From contig CAXKVV010001181.1 in the NCBI GenBank assembly GCA_964058805.1, positions 1-59,713 on the forward strand: DNA of 59,713 nt, given 5' to 3'. This document shows positions 23,638 to 35,199 of this stretch, in pieces. The number at the start of each line of letters is the position of its first letter. The first letter of the stretch is position 1. Source of the DNA: Schoenoplectus triqueter (Eukaryota > Streptophyta > Magnoliopsida > Poales > Cyperaceae). Made by a program: the position numbers and the translations under genes. The notes beneath the pieces are model-generated. The model did not search any database and was not told where the DNA came from. It saw only the letters and a program-made list of their open reading frames with translations.

Positions 23638-24930
23638 TAGTGTGTTAAAAAAATCCGTCCGGGAAAAACCCGACCTGCGGAACCCGTCCCGCGACCTGAC
23701 TCGTGCTCAAATCCGTCAGACCCGTGAACCGTTAAAACCGGCGGGTCTAGCACGGGCGCGGGCAAAAAAATTGAAAAAAAACCCGTGATAGACCCGACCC
23801 GTCCAACCCGCCCCGACCCGTGCCCAACCCGACTCGACCCGACCCGGGAAACCTGAGAATCAAACCCGTCCGACCCGACCCACTTTATCCGTCCGACCCG
23901 TCCCAAATCCACAGAAATTCAAAAAAATTCGAAAAAAAATAAAATAAAAAATAATTCAAAATTTTTTCTTATAAATACCACCCCATTTCATCTCATATCC
24001 TCACATAAACAATTTCACTCTACCTCTCTTCTTAATTCTCCAAACCAAACTCTTCATCGTTAATTCGTTAATCATTAGATATTAGTAATTCTCTAGTTAT
24101 ATTATTATAGTAATTTTGTTACATTATTCAGAAAAAAAATCAAAAATATTTATATTAGTGTTATTTAGTTATTATTGTCAATTTAGCATTTGTTATATTA
24201 TTTATCGTTAATTCGTTTTAAAGTTTCAGATGGCATGCGAGAAAATGATCTATGATATATGAACTCGAATTTTTAGACGGTATTTTTAAACACTTATATT
24301 CTTTATTTTTTTCCCATTTTTATTATTTTTCTAGCATTTATAATTCTTATTTGATTTTTTTCAATAAACTTTACTAACAAAAAAAATTAGAACTCCGCCT
24401 ATGTATTACATAGTCGATCCCAAGCTCGAAATAAAGGAGGTTGGTAACTTTATTTTTAACCCATTTATTTTAATTTTTATAATATTTAAAAAAAATTCTC
24501 ATTTTTTTAAAGTTCTATCATTTTATTCCAATTCTTTAAGATTTTATTTATTTTTTTACTTAAATTATTTCATTTAAAATTTGATTTCAATTTATTTTGA
24601 GTCATATCAATGCCTGAACCGTTATAACGGTTTGGGAATCGTTATAACGTTTCTAAAATCGTTATAACGTTTCTAAAATCGTTATAACGTTTTATAAATC
24701 GTTATAACGTTTCACGTTTCATAAATCATTGCAACGATTTTTGAATTTTTCAGAATTTTATAAAAAAATTGACCCACTGACCCGTCCCGTTCCGACCTGA
24801 CCCGACGGGTCACGGCCAAACCCCCAAAATGAATCTGTCCTAATCCGTCCCGTCGTTGACCCGTCCCGCCAAAACCCGCCGACCCACCATAATCCGTCCC
24901 GACCCGACCCATCCCGATTTTAATACACTA
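23638..24930 (+). mobile_element. Non-autonomous hAT transposon, 1293 bp
   Basis: Flanked by the perfect 8-bp duplication ATGAGGAC at 23630-23637 and 24931-24938, the hAT signature. The termini TAGTGTGTTAAAA and TTTTAATACACTA are inverted repeats. Both subterminal regions are packed with CCCGACCCG-type repeats (23650-23900 and 24775-24915), the usual transposase-binding zones. Inside the left part TTATAAATACC at 23969-23979 and the following pyrimidine-rich leader look like the transposase promoter, but the body is AT-rich and closed in all frames. An ATG near 24232 reaches a stop after nine codons. This is a deletion derivative that would need transposase from elsewhere. Confidence 0.92.
24619..24735. 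repeat. 20-bp tandem repeat with palindromic core in the hAT element
   Basis: The octamer GTTATAAC recurs at 24621, 24641, 24661, 24681 and 24701, a strict 20-base period. Each copy sits in the palindrome CGTTATAACG separated by TTTCTAAAAT-like spacers. It lies just inside the right subterminal repeats. Two helical turns per unit would place every palindrome on the same face of the DNA. Confidence 0.95.
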
Positions 24931-24950
24931 ATGAGGACCAAATGACAAAT

Positions 24951-25125
24951 AGCACTGGCGGAGCCACATATTGGCAGGGGGGCCACCCCCTCCCTCCCGT
25001 GCCGATTTTTTTTTTTCAAAACTAACTCTATAATTATATATATATTCAGAAAAAAAATGCTTGTATAAAGAAATTTTGTATATTTTGTCCCCTTTTAAAA
25101 AAAATAAGTTTTGCCCTTTTTTTAC
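24951..25125. repeat. Transposon-terminus-like fragment
   Basis: The phrase CACTGGCGGAGCCAC followed by a run of G, a run of C and CCGTGCCGATTTTTTT is a common start of dispersed plant repeats. It begins only 15 bases after the hAT duplication. No opposite end was found. Confidence 0.3.
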
Positions 25126-25539
25126 ATAAATTGATTATATATATATAAGTAAAATTATATATGTGTAATTGATAATATCGTCATATAAGATTAAATTATC
25201 AGAACTTATATTAATTTAGATTGGTACTTATTCGGGATTAATCCAATAGAGATTAATCTGAAATAGTCCCCAATTTGGGATTGCTTTTTGAATAGGTTAT
25301 CAAGCCAGCTCCACAATATTATTCACAAGAATACATCGACAAAATTAAGGAGATTGTTATAAATTATATTACATCTAATGTTTGATTTATATATTTCATG
25401 ACTTCTTCTGTTATTTGTAAATATTTTTGTAATATATATTTTTAGTTATTATATATTTATTTGTGTTATTACTTGTTATGTGAAAATTTTATTATTTGTG
25501 TCTGTTTGTATTATAAATATATATATGGCTGAAAAAATA

Positions 25540-25922
25540 TGGGCTGGACACCAAAAATGGTGGGAAATATTAATTTTTTTTTTTTTACAATTGGTTATAT
25601 GAAAACCATTTCTATAAGAAAATCAATAAAACTGGTTATTACAAATAACCGATTCTATCTCTAAGTTTAGAACTGGTTTTTGAAAAAAACGGCTCTAATT
25701 GAAATGGGTAATTAGAAGGGGATTTATTTAGAACCGGTTATTTAATAACCGGCTCCAAACGGTATTTTTAAAAAAATGGTTACTAAAACAAAACCTACTC
25801 TAAAGAACAATTTTGGCCCACCGGTTATAAAATATTTAGCACCGTCTACTTTTTAACATCGGTTGTATAATCGGTGCTAAATTTTTTATAAAACCGATTC
25901 TAAAATATTTTTTCTAGTAGTG
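25540..25922. mobile_element. Terminal fragment of a CACTA-type element
   Basis: The right edge ends TTTTTCTAGTAGTG at 25909-25922, the reverse complement of the common plant CACTA terminus CACTACTAGAAAAA. The preceding 330 bases carry repeated ACCGGTTAT / ATAACCGGCTC blocks in both orientations, including a perfect 19-base palindrome at 25734-25752, which fits CACTA subterminal repeats. A left CACTA end was not found, so this is either truncated or its other end has diverged. Confidence 0.55.
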
Positions 25923-27276
25923 TACAGTTTGGATAATAATAATAGTTTCACTTTTTCACATACTATGTGGACATGAAATATTACAAATATTAATAATAAA
26001 GTTCCAAAGTTAGATGGGGAAGGCACCCCTTGCCAAAATCATGTTCCTTGTCTAGCTGTTCTTGCTGCTCGATGGTCCTGCTCCATCACGCCTGCATGGT
26101 TGATTGATTGTTCTCTTTTCTCCATATTGAGTGTTTTATTTTTGCATAAGCATGCATGCATGCAGTCGTGAACTAGATCTAAATAGTGATTGAACTAGGA
26201 GAGAGCAATGGCCTGTTGGGTGTTTTGTGTTCATGCAAAATCATTAATTACTTTTATTATACATTAATTATTCCTTCAATCGATCTTCTATTGGTTGGAA
26301 AGGAGAGGGTGGTTCCCACGATCGTACTACCATGTTGTAATATATTTAATTGAGATCAAGCAACATGTCGGAAATTCCATTATTTGAAGGAATACACAGT
26401 AGGTGACTACATCGAACAAAATTTATAAATATCTGTATAAAATGTAGCAGTATCATTGCCAACTTGTCATGTTTTGGGACAGATTTATTGTACCAAGCAA
26501 GCCGGCTACATCTACTTAGTTCACATAGAAATAAGTATTCCAATACTCAATCAAGCTAAGTACAAGCAATATCTAAATTAAATTTTATCAGTTTAAAATG
26601 AAATTTTATTACTTTCAGGGTTGCTTTTGATAATTAAAATTGGGTTATGGATGGACTTTTCTCAGCATATATAGGTTCGTAACTGGTCATGTTATTCGCT
26701 TCATTTTTTTTTCAAAAAAAAATGAGAACAAAATAAGGGTCTAGCCCTTGTCTTCTTTTTTTTTTCCAAAAAAAAAGTTAAACGTTTCCATTGATTTAAT
26801 CAAAATTATATGTTTGAAATTAAAAGAAAATATATATGTTTAATAGCTTCAGATTTGCATAAAGTTTACGGTATATAAAGGATATAAAATCTGATCCTAG
26901 TTAATGTGATGTTTTCCTCTGATTGGTCTTTCTTATTTGGTGCCATCGGATGGAGAAAGAACTTGCATTTACGAATCCAAGCTAACCATAAATAATAAAT
27001 TTCAAAATCTGTTTACTATTTGTTTAGTAAAACTATTAATTAAATATAATAATTTAAAAACAATTTGGTTACTGAATAATTAGTTTTCAAATAGTTTTAT
27101 CGATGTCAATTAAAATTTACACTATGTAAAAACAAATACTATTAAAACTACAACAATATCCTCAAATTTATTCATTGAATCTGGATTACTATTTTATGAA
27201 TGATTGATATTGACAAAAAAAAGTTGGTGTACGTATTAAATATAACCTATCCCAACTTTTTTTCTCAAATGTGCCG
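25923..27276. other. Intergenic, no gene recognised
   Basis: Mixed composition near 26020-26160 with a GCATGCATGCATGCA stretch at about 26151-26165, then AT-rich DNA. A long poly-A/poly-T inverted pair surrounds 26705-26775. No element ends could be defined. Confidence 0.5.
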
Positions 27277-27284
27277 ACTTCAAT

Positions 27285-27894
27285 TAGGCTGTGAATGGAT
27301 AGGGTAGGATACGGATGGAGGTATTTTCACATCCATAATCATTAAAAAAAAATTTACTCATATCCTACCCATATCTATTAATATTTTCTTTATCCATACT
27401 CTACTCTTACCCATTAAAAATTTCGGGTAACGAACGGGTAACGGTAGATAATGGATAAAAATAAAAATAATTCAATGAAAAAAAATTATATGATGTAGAC
27501 ACATAAATAGTATTAAATAAATATACTAATAAAGTACAATAATAATTAACATTTTAGATATAATAAAAATCATATAATTTTTTCATATTAATTGTCATAA
27601 AAAATATATACTAATTACTATATATATTTATATAATTTAACTATATATATATTTATTAAAAATATAAAATAATTGTACTTATATATATTTAACTATATAT
27701 ATTTATATAATTTACCCAATGGATAATGGATAATGAAAATCCCTTACCCATATCCATACCTGATAAGTTAACGAAATTATTTTCTTACCCATACCTATAT
27801 CCGATGACCTAATGAAAATAAAACCTACATATCCATCTTATTGGGTACGGTACGGATCGAGTAAACGGCTAAAATAGTACTATTGACAGACCTA
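27285..27894. mobile_element. Non-autonomous hAT-like element, 610 bp
   Basis: The 8-bp direct repeat ACTTCAAT lies at 27277-27284 and 27895-27902. The ends TAGGCTGTGAATGG and CTATTGACAGACCTA are imperfect inverted repeats of the hAT type. Subterminal GGATA/TATCC motifs recur (GGATACGGATGG on the left, CCATATCC and TACGGATCGAG on the right). The core is AT-rich and non-coding. Confidence 0.85.
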
Positions 27895-28119
27895 ACTTCA
27901 ATTCATTTAATTTGGATCGAATTGATTTTATCTGCTCCACGGATTAGAATATATTTTCGCCAATTTGAATGATTAATATCCCACATCATCAATTTTACCT
28001 TTTTTTGGCAATTACCCCACATCATAATTGAGTGAATAAAATGCACATGTCCATTCTCCTCTCTCATCGCCATCTCAGAATTACTGTCTATCTAATTTTG
28101 AAAAATAGTTTTTTTAGGT

Positions 28120-28445
28120 CGTGCTTTCGATAATATGTTTCACTAAATTGTTTAATTATTTTTATTGAGAAAAAACTATTTAATATCGTACATAGTGAAA
28201 TAATTATTCAAAAATGTCAAAATATAAAGTTCCGTAGAAGAAAACTTTATTCATCAACTTGATTATCTATCACTTTGAGCTTTATTTTGTTGTTATTTTT
28301 AATATATAATTTTTTATTATTTTAATAATTTTTTATTATATAATAATATATATTAAATTATTATTATTTTATTTAATATCCGATTAGCTAATGAGTTTAA
28401 ATCTAATAAACTATTATAATCTAATAATTGCAACCTGCATCCGTC
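28120..28445. repeat. Dispersed repeat, copy 2 (partner at 5045-5345)
   Basis: Diverged copy of the segment at 5045-5345 in the same orientation, recognised by TTTTTATTGAGAAAAAA, ATTTTTAATATATAA, ATCCGATTAGCTAATG and AAACTATTATAATCTAAT. The class of element is unknown. Confidence 0.55.
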
Positions 28446-28688
28446 GTCTCGATACATATAATGCTGCCAATTTGTCGTCGGCATCTACCAACTTCAACAT
28501 TCAATCAGAAAAGATGCTCCTTTTCCCTTTGGTCCAAAACTTCAAGCATTACTTTTTAGTTTTTAATTTTTTTTGGTAATTACTGTTACCTTTTTAGGTA
28601 GATGCCCCTTTCCCTTTGGTCCAAATTTGTACGATTACTTTTCTTTTGACCGAATGTTGACATTGTTTTACAGATTCAATAGTCTTTT

Positions 28689-29014
28689 TAGGGTTGTCAA
28701 CGAATTGTTTCGTAGTAAACGAAATGGTTAGCCAAATATTTTTTTTTTGTTTATTAAACGAAATTGTTAATGAAATTATTTTTCATTTCGTGCAAAGAAT
28801 GAAACAGATAACGAAATGGAATTTGTCTTTTGTTTAAATGTATTTCAGTGTAAATTTCGTATTTCCTTTCGTGATAAATGAAACAGTTAATGAAATGATT
28901 TTGTCTTTTATTTATTAAATTAAATGGTTAACGGAAACTTTTTTGCGTCTCGTTAACAAAATAATTCACGGAAGAAACCATTTCCATGATCGTTTAAAAT
29001 GTTAGACGCCTCTA
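28689..29014. mobile_element. Small hAT-like element with GAAATGGTTA repeats
   Basis: Ends TAGGGTTGTCAAC and GTTAGACGCCTCTA are imperfect inverted repeats. The direct repeat AGTCTTTT(T) lies on both sides (28681-28689 and 29014-29022; one base is shared with the ends). The interior repeats ACGAAATGG / CCATTTCGT-like motifs in both orientations. The right end resembles that of the element at 47724-48071. Confidence 0.7.
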
Positions 29015-29850
29015 GTCTTTTTTTCCCCAAAAGGTCTGAATATCATTTGAAAGTTGAAACAAAAATATGCTCTTTAACTATGTGAGTTGAAGACTTGAAG
29101 GGCACTTTTCTTGTCCCTTTTTATGTATCAGTTATTTAACCAATTATTTCATTTGAACAACAATGTTTATTATATATATTGCGCTAGATCTCGTCCAAAA
29201 TCATCAATTGAAGGAGAATACAACCTTTTTAGCATATTAATTTTTGTTACGTGCATGTTTATTTATCATTCTGATAAATTTTGTTGATTTGATTCCATAA
29301 ATAATTAATTAAAAATTTGAAAATAAATTGATTCCTGATAATTGATAATAAAGAAATTTAGCTATTCTATAATAATGAATATCGAGTGACTTCATTTTGA
29401 TAACATTTTTTTAGTTCTAAGCATCAAACGAAAAATCTAAGTGTAAACAGCAATAAAACTACTAGATACTATCTGCAATGTTTCATACATATTTAGAAAA
29501 ATTATGATATTTGAACTTAGTTTTGATAGGCATCAAGAGTTTACGAATTTGAGAGTTGGGACTTGGGGCCCAAAAATTGTCCACATATGATGTAGGCATC
29601 AAGAGTTTTCGAATTAAAATGTCATAATTTATAGGCATTCTTAATGTATGTGAACAAACATAATTATTAAATTTAACATAATTTATTATAAAAATGTCAT
29701 AATTATTTAATAAATACAAAAGTGAAACATGCTTAAATCACATTTCATTTTTTATTTTGATTCTTTTTACAACAAGAGGAACTATATAAAACTCTCAAAT
29801 CAAATGAACTATAGTCATCTGAATTCGAACAAGTGACCATATATCCGCAT
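29015..29850. other. Intergenic, no gene recognised
   Basis: AT-rich. The phrase AGGCATCAAGAGTTT occurs twice, near 29528 and 29592, about 64 bases apart, a local duplication. Nothing else was seen. Confidence 0.5.
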
Positions 29851-29857
29851 ATATATA

Positions 29858-30264
29858 TAGAGAGAGAGTCCGACTATGCTGCTTTGTAAATTACAGAGGC
29901 GTTGTGTGCTTTGCTCTATTTTCAATTTCAAGTTAAAAATAATCGATCCGAACCGTTCAATCTAATCTTCATATAAAAATCTATTAGTAAACCAAATTTT
30001 ATATTTTTTAGAATTGTTTTTGTTATTATTTTTCTGATGAGGAGAAAAATGACTTGATATGAGAATTCTGATTCATCCAAAAATGATAGTTTTCTCTCTA
30101 TCCAAAAAAAAGTAAATAAATTCTAAAAAATATAAAATTTGGTTTACTAATAGATTTTGATATAGAGATTAGATTGAGCGGTTTGGATCGATCATTTTTG
30201 ACTTAAAATTAAAAATAGAGCACAAAACACACAACACTTTTATACTTTGCAAAACACCATAGCC

Positions 30265-30266
<2 letters not shown>
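29858..30266. mobile_element. Fold-back MITE in a TA repeat, copy 1
   Basis: The two halves are inverted copies of each other: CCAAATTTTATATTTTTTAG on the left pairs with its complement on the right near 30123, and the CGATCCGAACCG region pairs with CGGTTTGGATCGATC near 30179. The element sits between (TA)n tracts, as in Micron-type MITEs. It shares its TA tract with the next copy. Confidence 0.8.

Positions 30267-30307
<41 letters not shown>
30262..30307. repeat. (TA)n(GA)n microsatellite
   Basis: About 11 TA units at 30264-30286 run directly into about 10 GA units. It separates two fold-back MITEs and is likely a mixture of target sequence and element end. Confidence 0.95.
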
Positions 30308-30712
30308 TGATGCTATGGTGCTTCGCGAAGCACAAAATCTTTTGTGCTTCGCGTCCGTATCTCAAATTTAAAAGTTCAAACGGTCGATCCAAACCGTTGA
30401 ACATCATCTTCATATTGAAATATCCTTGGAGATCAAAATTTATATTTTTTTGAATTTTTTTGCTATTTTTTAAATGGGTACAAAATTTGCTGATCTAATG
30501 ATTTCTGCACCATCCAAAACTAGCGATTTTGTACTCATCTAAAAAATAGCAAAAAATTTTAAAAAAATATAAAATTTGATGTCCAAGGATATTTTAATAT
30601 GAAGATGATGTTCAACGGTTTGGATCGGCCGTTTAAACTTTTAAATTTGAGATACGGACGCGAAGCATAAAAAAATTTATACTTCGCGAAGCATCATAGC
30701 ATTACTCTATAT
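30284..30712. mobile_element. Fold-back MITE in a TA repeat, copy 2 (best preserved)
   Basis: The arms are almost perfectly complementary over about 200 bases. The outer part contains GTGCTTCGCGAAGCAC, itself a palindrome, near 30318-30333, mirrored by ACTTCGCGAAGCATCATAGC at about 30681-30700. Further in, ACCGTTGAACATCATCTTCATAT mirrors its complement near 30597. (TA)n flanks both ends. There is no coding capacity. Relatives are at 29858, 41554 and 59215. Confidence 0.9.
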
Positions 30713-30729
30713 ATATATATGTAATATGT

Positions 30730-33700
30730 TTTATTGACATGCATGATTTATCCATCGTTCATAAAGAAAAAACAAAGAGAGGTGATAACTTTAACCCTAA
30801 TTTATACTTCGTAATAATTTTGTGTCCATTACTTTTCCGAAAAATATTTATGTTTGATGTCTTAAATTGCAAACAACAAAAACATAAAAAAAATATATTT
30901 GTATTTGTCCAATAATATATTGACTTAGATCTTAACATGATCTTTCAGAAAGTAAAAGTAATGGGCGGTCTGAATACTACGGATAAACAGTTTCAAAATT
31001 ATATATAAATAACTTCATATTAAAAACAAATATTTTTCAGTGCATATAAGATGCAAAAAGAAAAATGAGATACAATAATAAGAGTAATAATGACACACTT
31101 TATTTCCACAACAGTATTAAATAAATATAAATATTTTTCAAAAATAGAACTGTGTGTGAATAATGACATCTTACCTTTGCTAGAATGTACTCGCTTTTTG
31201 GATGCCAAAACGAGATACAACGCTAACTTTCTTTTGAAGGAATAACATCGTGCCTTGATATATAGAATGTACTCGTTTGTCGGTCACCAAAAAGTCATTA
31301 TATATGCTTTCTGTCAATTAAAGTTCCTTATCCGCGCTGAATATCAAGTCATGTTTTTAAATCTAAATTTTTATCATCCTGATCATTTTTATTTTCACAT
31401 AAATTCAAAAAAATTAATTAACGGATAATTAGTCTATAGTATTGTAGAAGACATAAACCCAATAGAGCCAAGAGTCTTTGAAGCTCGGACCTAATTGAAT
31501 GATCAAATGCTGCTTCTTTTATTGTAGTTAGGATTTGTGAAATATACTCCTGGTTGAGAGGAAGATAATTATTTTCTTTTAAGACAATAATATTTATCTA
31601 ATTCTCTGATATTTAACAACCAACACCAAACCCAATATTAAAATGAACTGAACACATTTACTATGCCGAAACAATCAAGAGACCATAAAAAGTGTATATA
31701 TAATGAGATCTATTTTGATCGGACGGCCATGATGCAACCGGCCCCAGTAATTGGGATAGGGAAAACCAATGTCAAATCTCAATCCTATTCAAGGCATCTA
31801 GATATGTTAGATATTTTCCTTTTCCTTGTTTTGGAAGATTTTGTGTGAATCTGAGATTTTGAAATTCAGAGCGTGTGCTGTACATGCTGTGAGCAACAGA
31901 CAAGAGGAACAAAAAAGTAGAAAACTTCTTCAAAAAGAAAAAAGAATAACAGAGAAGAGGTCAGAATTCAAAGAACCATCAATTTCACGAGAGCATTCTA
32001 TGTACTATATACCAGTAAGTTTTCCTCTTACAAACTCACTAGCAGTAGCTAATGGACTCAACGGAGCTTTTGAAATCTGTGGGGCCCATATGTCAGTGAT
32101 TTACGACACGTCTTTGTTGTTGGGGATCCGTGTCAGTATCGAGGAGATATGGTTTTTTTTTCCTCAAGAAAAAAAAAGAGAGAGGGTTTTTGTCTGCCGA
32201 CAACAGATGAAAATTTTGCATTGATACGTCTACTTTTCTCCTAATTATTAACAAATCTGCGCATCACAAATTCACAATTAGAAAAAAATATATGGGGACA
32301 AAACTTGTGAGATAATCTTCAGGAACTTATACTGAATTTCAATCTTGCATCTTTATCTCCTTGAAATAATTGCGAAATTGCAGAGTTCAAATTAATGACG
32401 AAAGAACGAGTGTTTTTATATTAATTGTTAATAACACTATATCAGATTCAGCAATACTGGGGACAGCCAGTTCACAGTCAATTGAAGAACCGCTTCTTAT
32501 CAGTATAACAAAGCACAACAGAAATATATTATCAGTTCAGAACTTGGATTACGTTCCTAGTTAACTGTAGTTAATATCTCATAATTAATAGACTCAACTG
32601 TAGTTAATTTCAATTCTCTCTATATATACAGCAGCAGCTCATTATACATGAAATAATGAAAAACACAAATCAAATACAATACAAGCTTCTTCTTCTATCT
32701 TGTTTTAATTGTTTAATATGCTATATATGAGTGTACTTCATTTTGATAAATATTTAAAAATATTAGATCAAATCATGTTTTTTCTTGCTGTTATATAATA
32801 TAATATTGCTGTAATAACAATGTTAATGTTCTATACATTAAAAGTGGCGCATATTTATAACAGAGGGATCCAACGAAGTGTAAACTAGCTTCAAACATGA
32901 GATTCAAGAGGAGGCAGACGCCTCAAATTTTTTCAAAATTAATATTTTTATTCTTCAGATCATTTTTTGCTCCATTCTCCTGATTAACATTTACCTCTGA
33001 AATGTTGATATTCTAACTTTCGACAATTTGTTTAAAAATTTTAATATTTGCCATGTTGTTTGATCCTGTTTATATATATTATCAGCTTAACAACAGGGTA
33101 AGGGTGAGCAAACTTTGCTTCCTATTTTATATATCCCAAGTAGTTTGTTTAATATGATGATTAGAAATGGAGGAATTAAAGGTTAATTAATTGCATATCA
33201 TATTTAGCGTGGCGTGTTAGGAAGTAAAAAAGAGTTTGTGGGTGTCAAATTAAACTTGAAGCAAAAGATTAGTTTAATAATTTGAGAGACGACAGTAGCA
33301 AACGATCGGGGACCTCAAAAGTAACAAGTCACAAGCATGCGGTGCAATCTTGAACAAGTATTTCTGTGATTTGTTTGTTAAATTTCAAGAATTTTCGATT
33401 TCAGTATAGTGTTCAGTTGATTTATTTAGCAAAGTTGCCAAAAATTGGAATGTAGTTTTAGTAGTTTCATTTCATTTAAAGAATAAAGGTCAATTTCTTG
33501 TCAAAATATTTTTATTTCTTTCGGAAGGAAAATATTTTAAAACACTTACTTTTGGATTTTTTTTGTATTTATTTCAGAAGAAAAATATTTCAAAGTACTT
33601 TCTTTTGATAGTAAAAATGCTTCAATATCTTGTTAAGCAACACTTATTATAACTTCGGAACTTAACATTGTTTTAGAACTATTCGTTCATTCATATGAGC
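30730..33700. other. Intergenic, no gene recognised
   Basis: Open frames at 31663-31848, 31826-32224 and 32370-32564 are each shorter than 135 codons and lack family motifs. The 31.8-32.2 kb stretch is less AT-rich than its surroundings and might hold exons of an unrecognised gene, but no splice chain could be built. Confidence 0.4.
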
Positions 33701-34117
33701 AGGGTTTCAATGCCATAAGTTTTGTATGTCACAAGATATCACCGATTTATTTTTTAATTTATAATTTAAAACTTAAATTTTAAATCCAAACGTTGATCTT
33801 GTTAATCTTTGTGATAGATGTATGATTCTAAAATTACATGATTTTTAGACTTCATTTGATACTAAATCAAATAAAGATAAAATGAATGCATAAAAATTAC
33901 TCAATCATAATTAATTAGATTCATTCATTTCGTTCTCATTTGATCTAATATCAAATAAACTCTAAAAATTATGAAATTTTAGAAACATACATCTACCATA
34001 AAGATTAATAAAATCAACAGTTTGAATTTAAAATTTGAGTTTTAAATTTTAAAATATAAATTAAAAAATGAGTTTGTGACATCTTGTTACACACAAAATT
34101 TATTGCGTTGGAACCCT
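33701..34117. mobile_element. Fold-back MITE, about 417 bp
   Basis: The left end AGGGTTTCAATGCCATAAG and the right end, read on the other strand as AGGGTTCCAACGCAATAAA, are inverted repeats that continue through TTTTGT(A/G)TGT-ACAAGAT. Internal arms also pair around ATTTGAT-CTAATATCAAATAAA near 33945. No target duplication could be seen. Diverged relatives may lie at 480-690 and 44248-44520. Confidence 0.75.
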
Positions 34118-34432
34118 CTCTATATATATAAGAGTAGAAATCACATATAATTATTTCCGCGACAAATAATAAATTCCAATTTCCATCCTTAAATGCAGTG
34201 CTACTAGTTTTAGAAACAACTATGTTCGTAATTAGTTATTTATTTATTTATTTTTAAAAAATACCCCGCGCTTTCTTTTGATATGAAAATAGTACGAAAT
34301 TTAATATTTAGGTTAAAAATAAAAAGATTTCGGGATCCAATCTTCTCACGCTTGGTAATTGCATGTTGTGATAGCACGCGTCGGGACGCCACGTGATTAC
34401 TAATTCTAAGTCGTGAAAGGACCGCACATTAG

Positions 34433-34760
34433 AAGCTGAAATTATTTCTAAATTTTTAGTTAAGTCACGTCAAAAAAATTACTAATTATAATTAACCTTC
34501 TCCAAAAATAAAACTGTGTGATGGTAGATTTTGTATCAAACAGACAATTATCACTCGCGTCAAATAATAATTATAAGGAAAAATTTGTGCCTCTGTGTCT
34601 GCCCACCCCCTCCAATACTAAATTAAGCGAGTTGCTAAACTGACGTGACTATTAGAATTGAGTTACTAAATTAAAAATTATGATTAAAGTTTCTAAATTA
34701 GAAACTGGCTCTCCAATGCTAAAATTAAGAATAAACAGTGAGACGTTGGAATAGTAACTC
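34433..34760. repeat. Dispersed repeat, copy 2 (partner at 6000-6320)
   Basis: Same-orientation copy of 6000-6320 with roughly 80 percent or more agreement by eye over the conserved phrases. It is followed directly by an hAT-like element. Confidence 0.75.
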
Positions 34761-34776
34761 CCATTAAAGTTCTTAC

Positions 34777-35199
34777 TAGAGTTGCACAAAAAAACTCAAT
34801 TTTGTACCTCAGTTCAGACTCAGCTCGAGCTAATTTGACTCGACTCGTATATTTAACTCAATAGTTTTTACTGATTTATCTGTTCAAATTAGTATAACAA
34901 AAATATCATTGAAAATATAGTTTGTTGATATAATTTTTTACCAACTCATGTACTGATATTATAAATGTATCAATTTTATAGTTTATAGATGCACTAAATC
35001 AAAATATTGAACTCAGTCAACAAATATGTATTGGCTCGTGAGACAGCTCATGAGCTAGCTCGAATAGTAATGAGCCGAGTTTAAATTAAAATTTTCAGCT
35101 TAAAACATTTCATGAGCTCAACTTGACTCGACTTAAATTTTCATGTGCTGAGTTTAGCTAAACCCGGCTATATCAAATTCGACTCGTTTGCAATCTTAC
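34777..35199. mobile_element. Diverged hAT-like element rich in GAGCTCG motifs
   Basis: Ends TAGAGTTGCACAAA and GTTTGCAATCTTA are short imperfect inverted repeats. Subterminal regions repeat CAGCTCGAGCTAAT, GACTCGACTCG and ATGAGCTAGCTCG. This pattern is typical of hAT derivatives, but a clean 8-bp duplication is not visible. Confidence 0.55.

Noticed and set aside
23637..23912. 91-codon minus-strand frame rich in Gly, Arg and Val
   Set aside because: It is the translation of the CCCGACCCG subterminal repeats of the hAT element.
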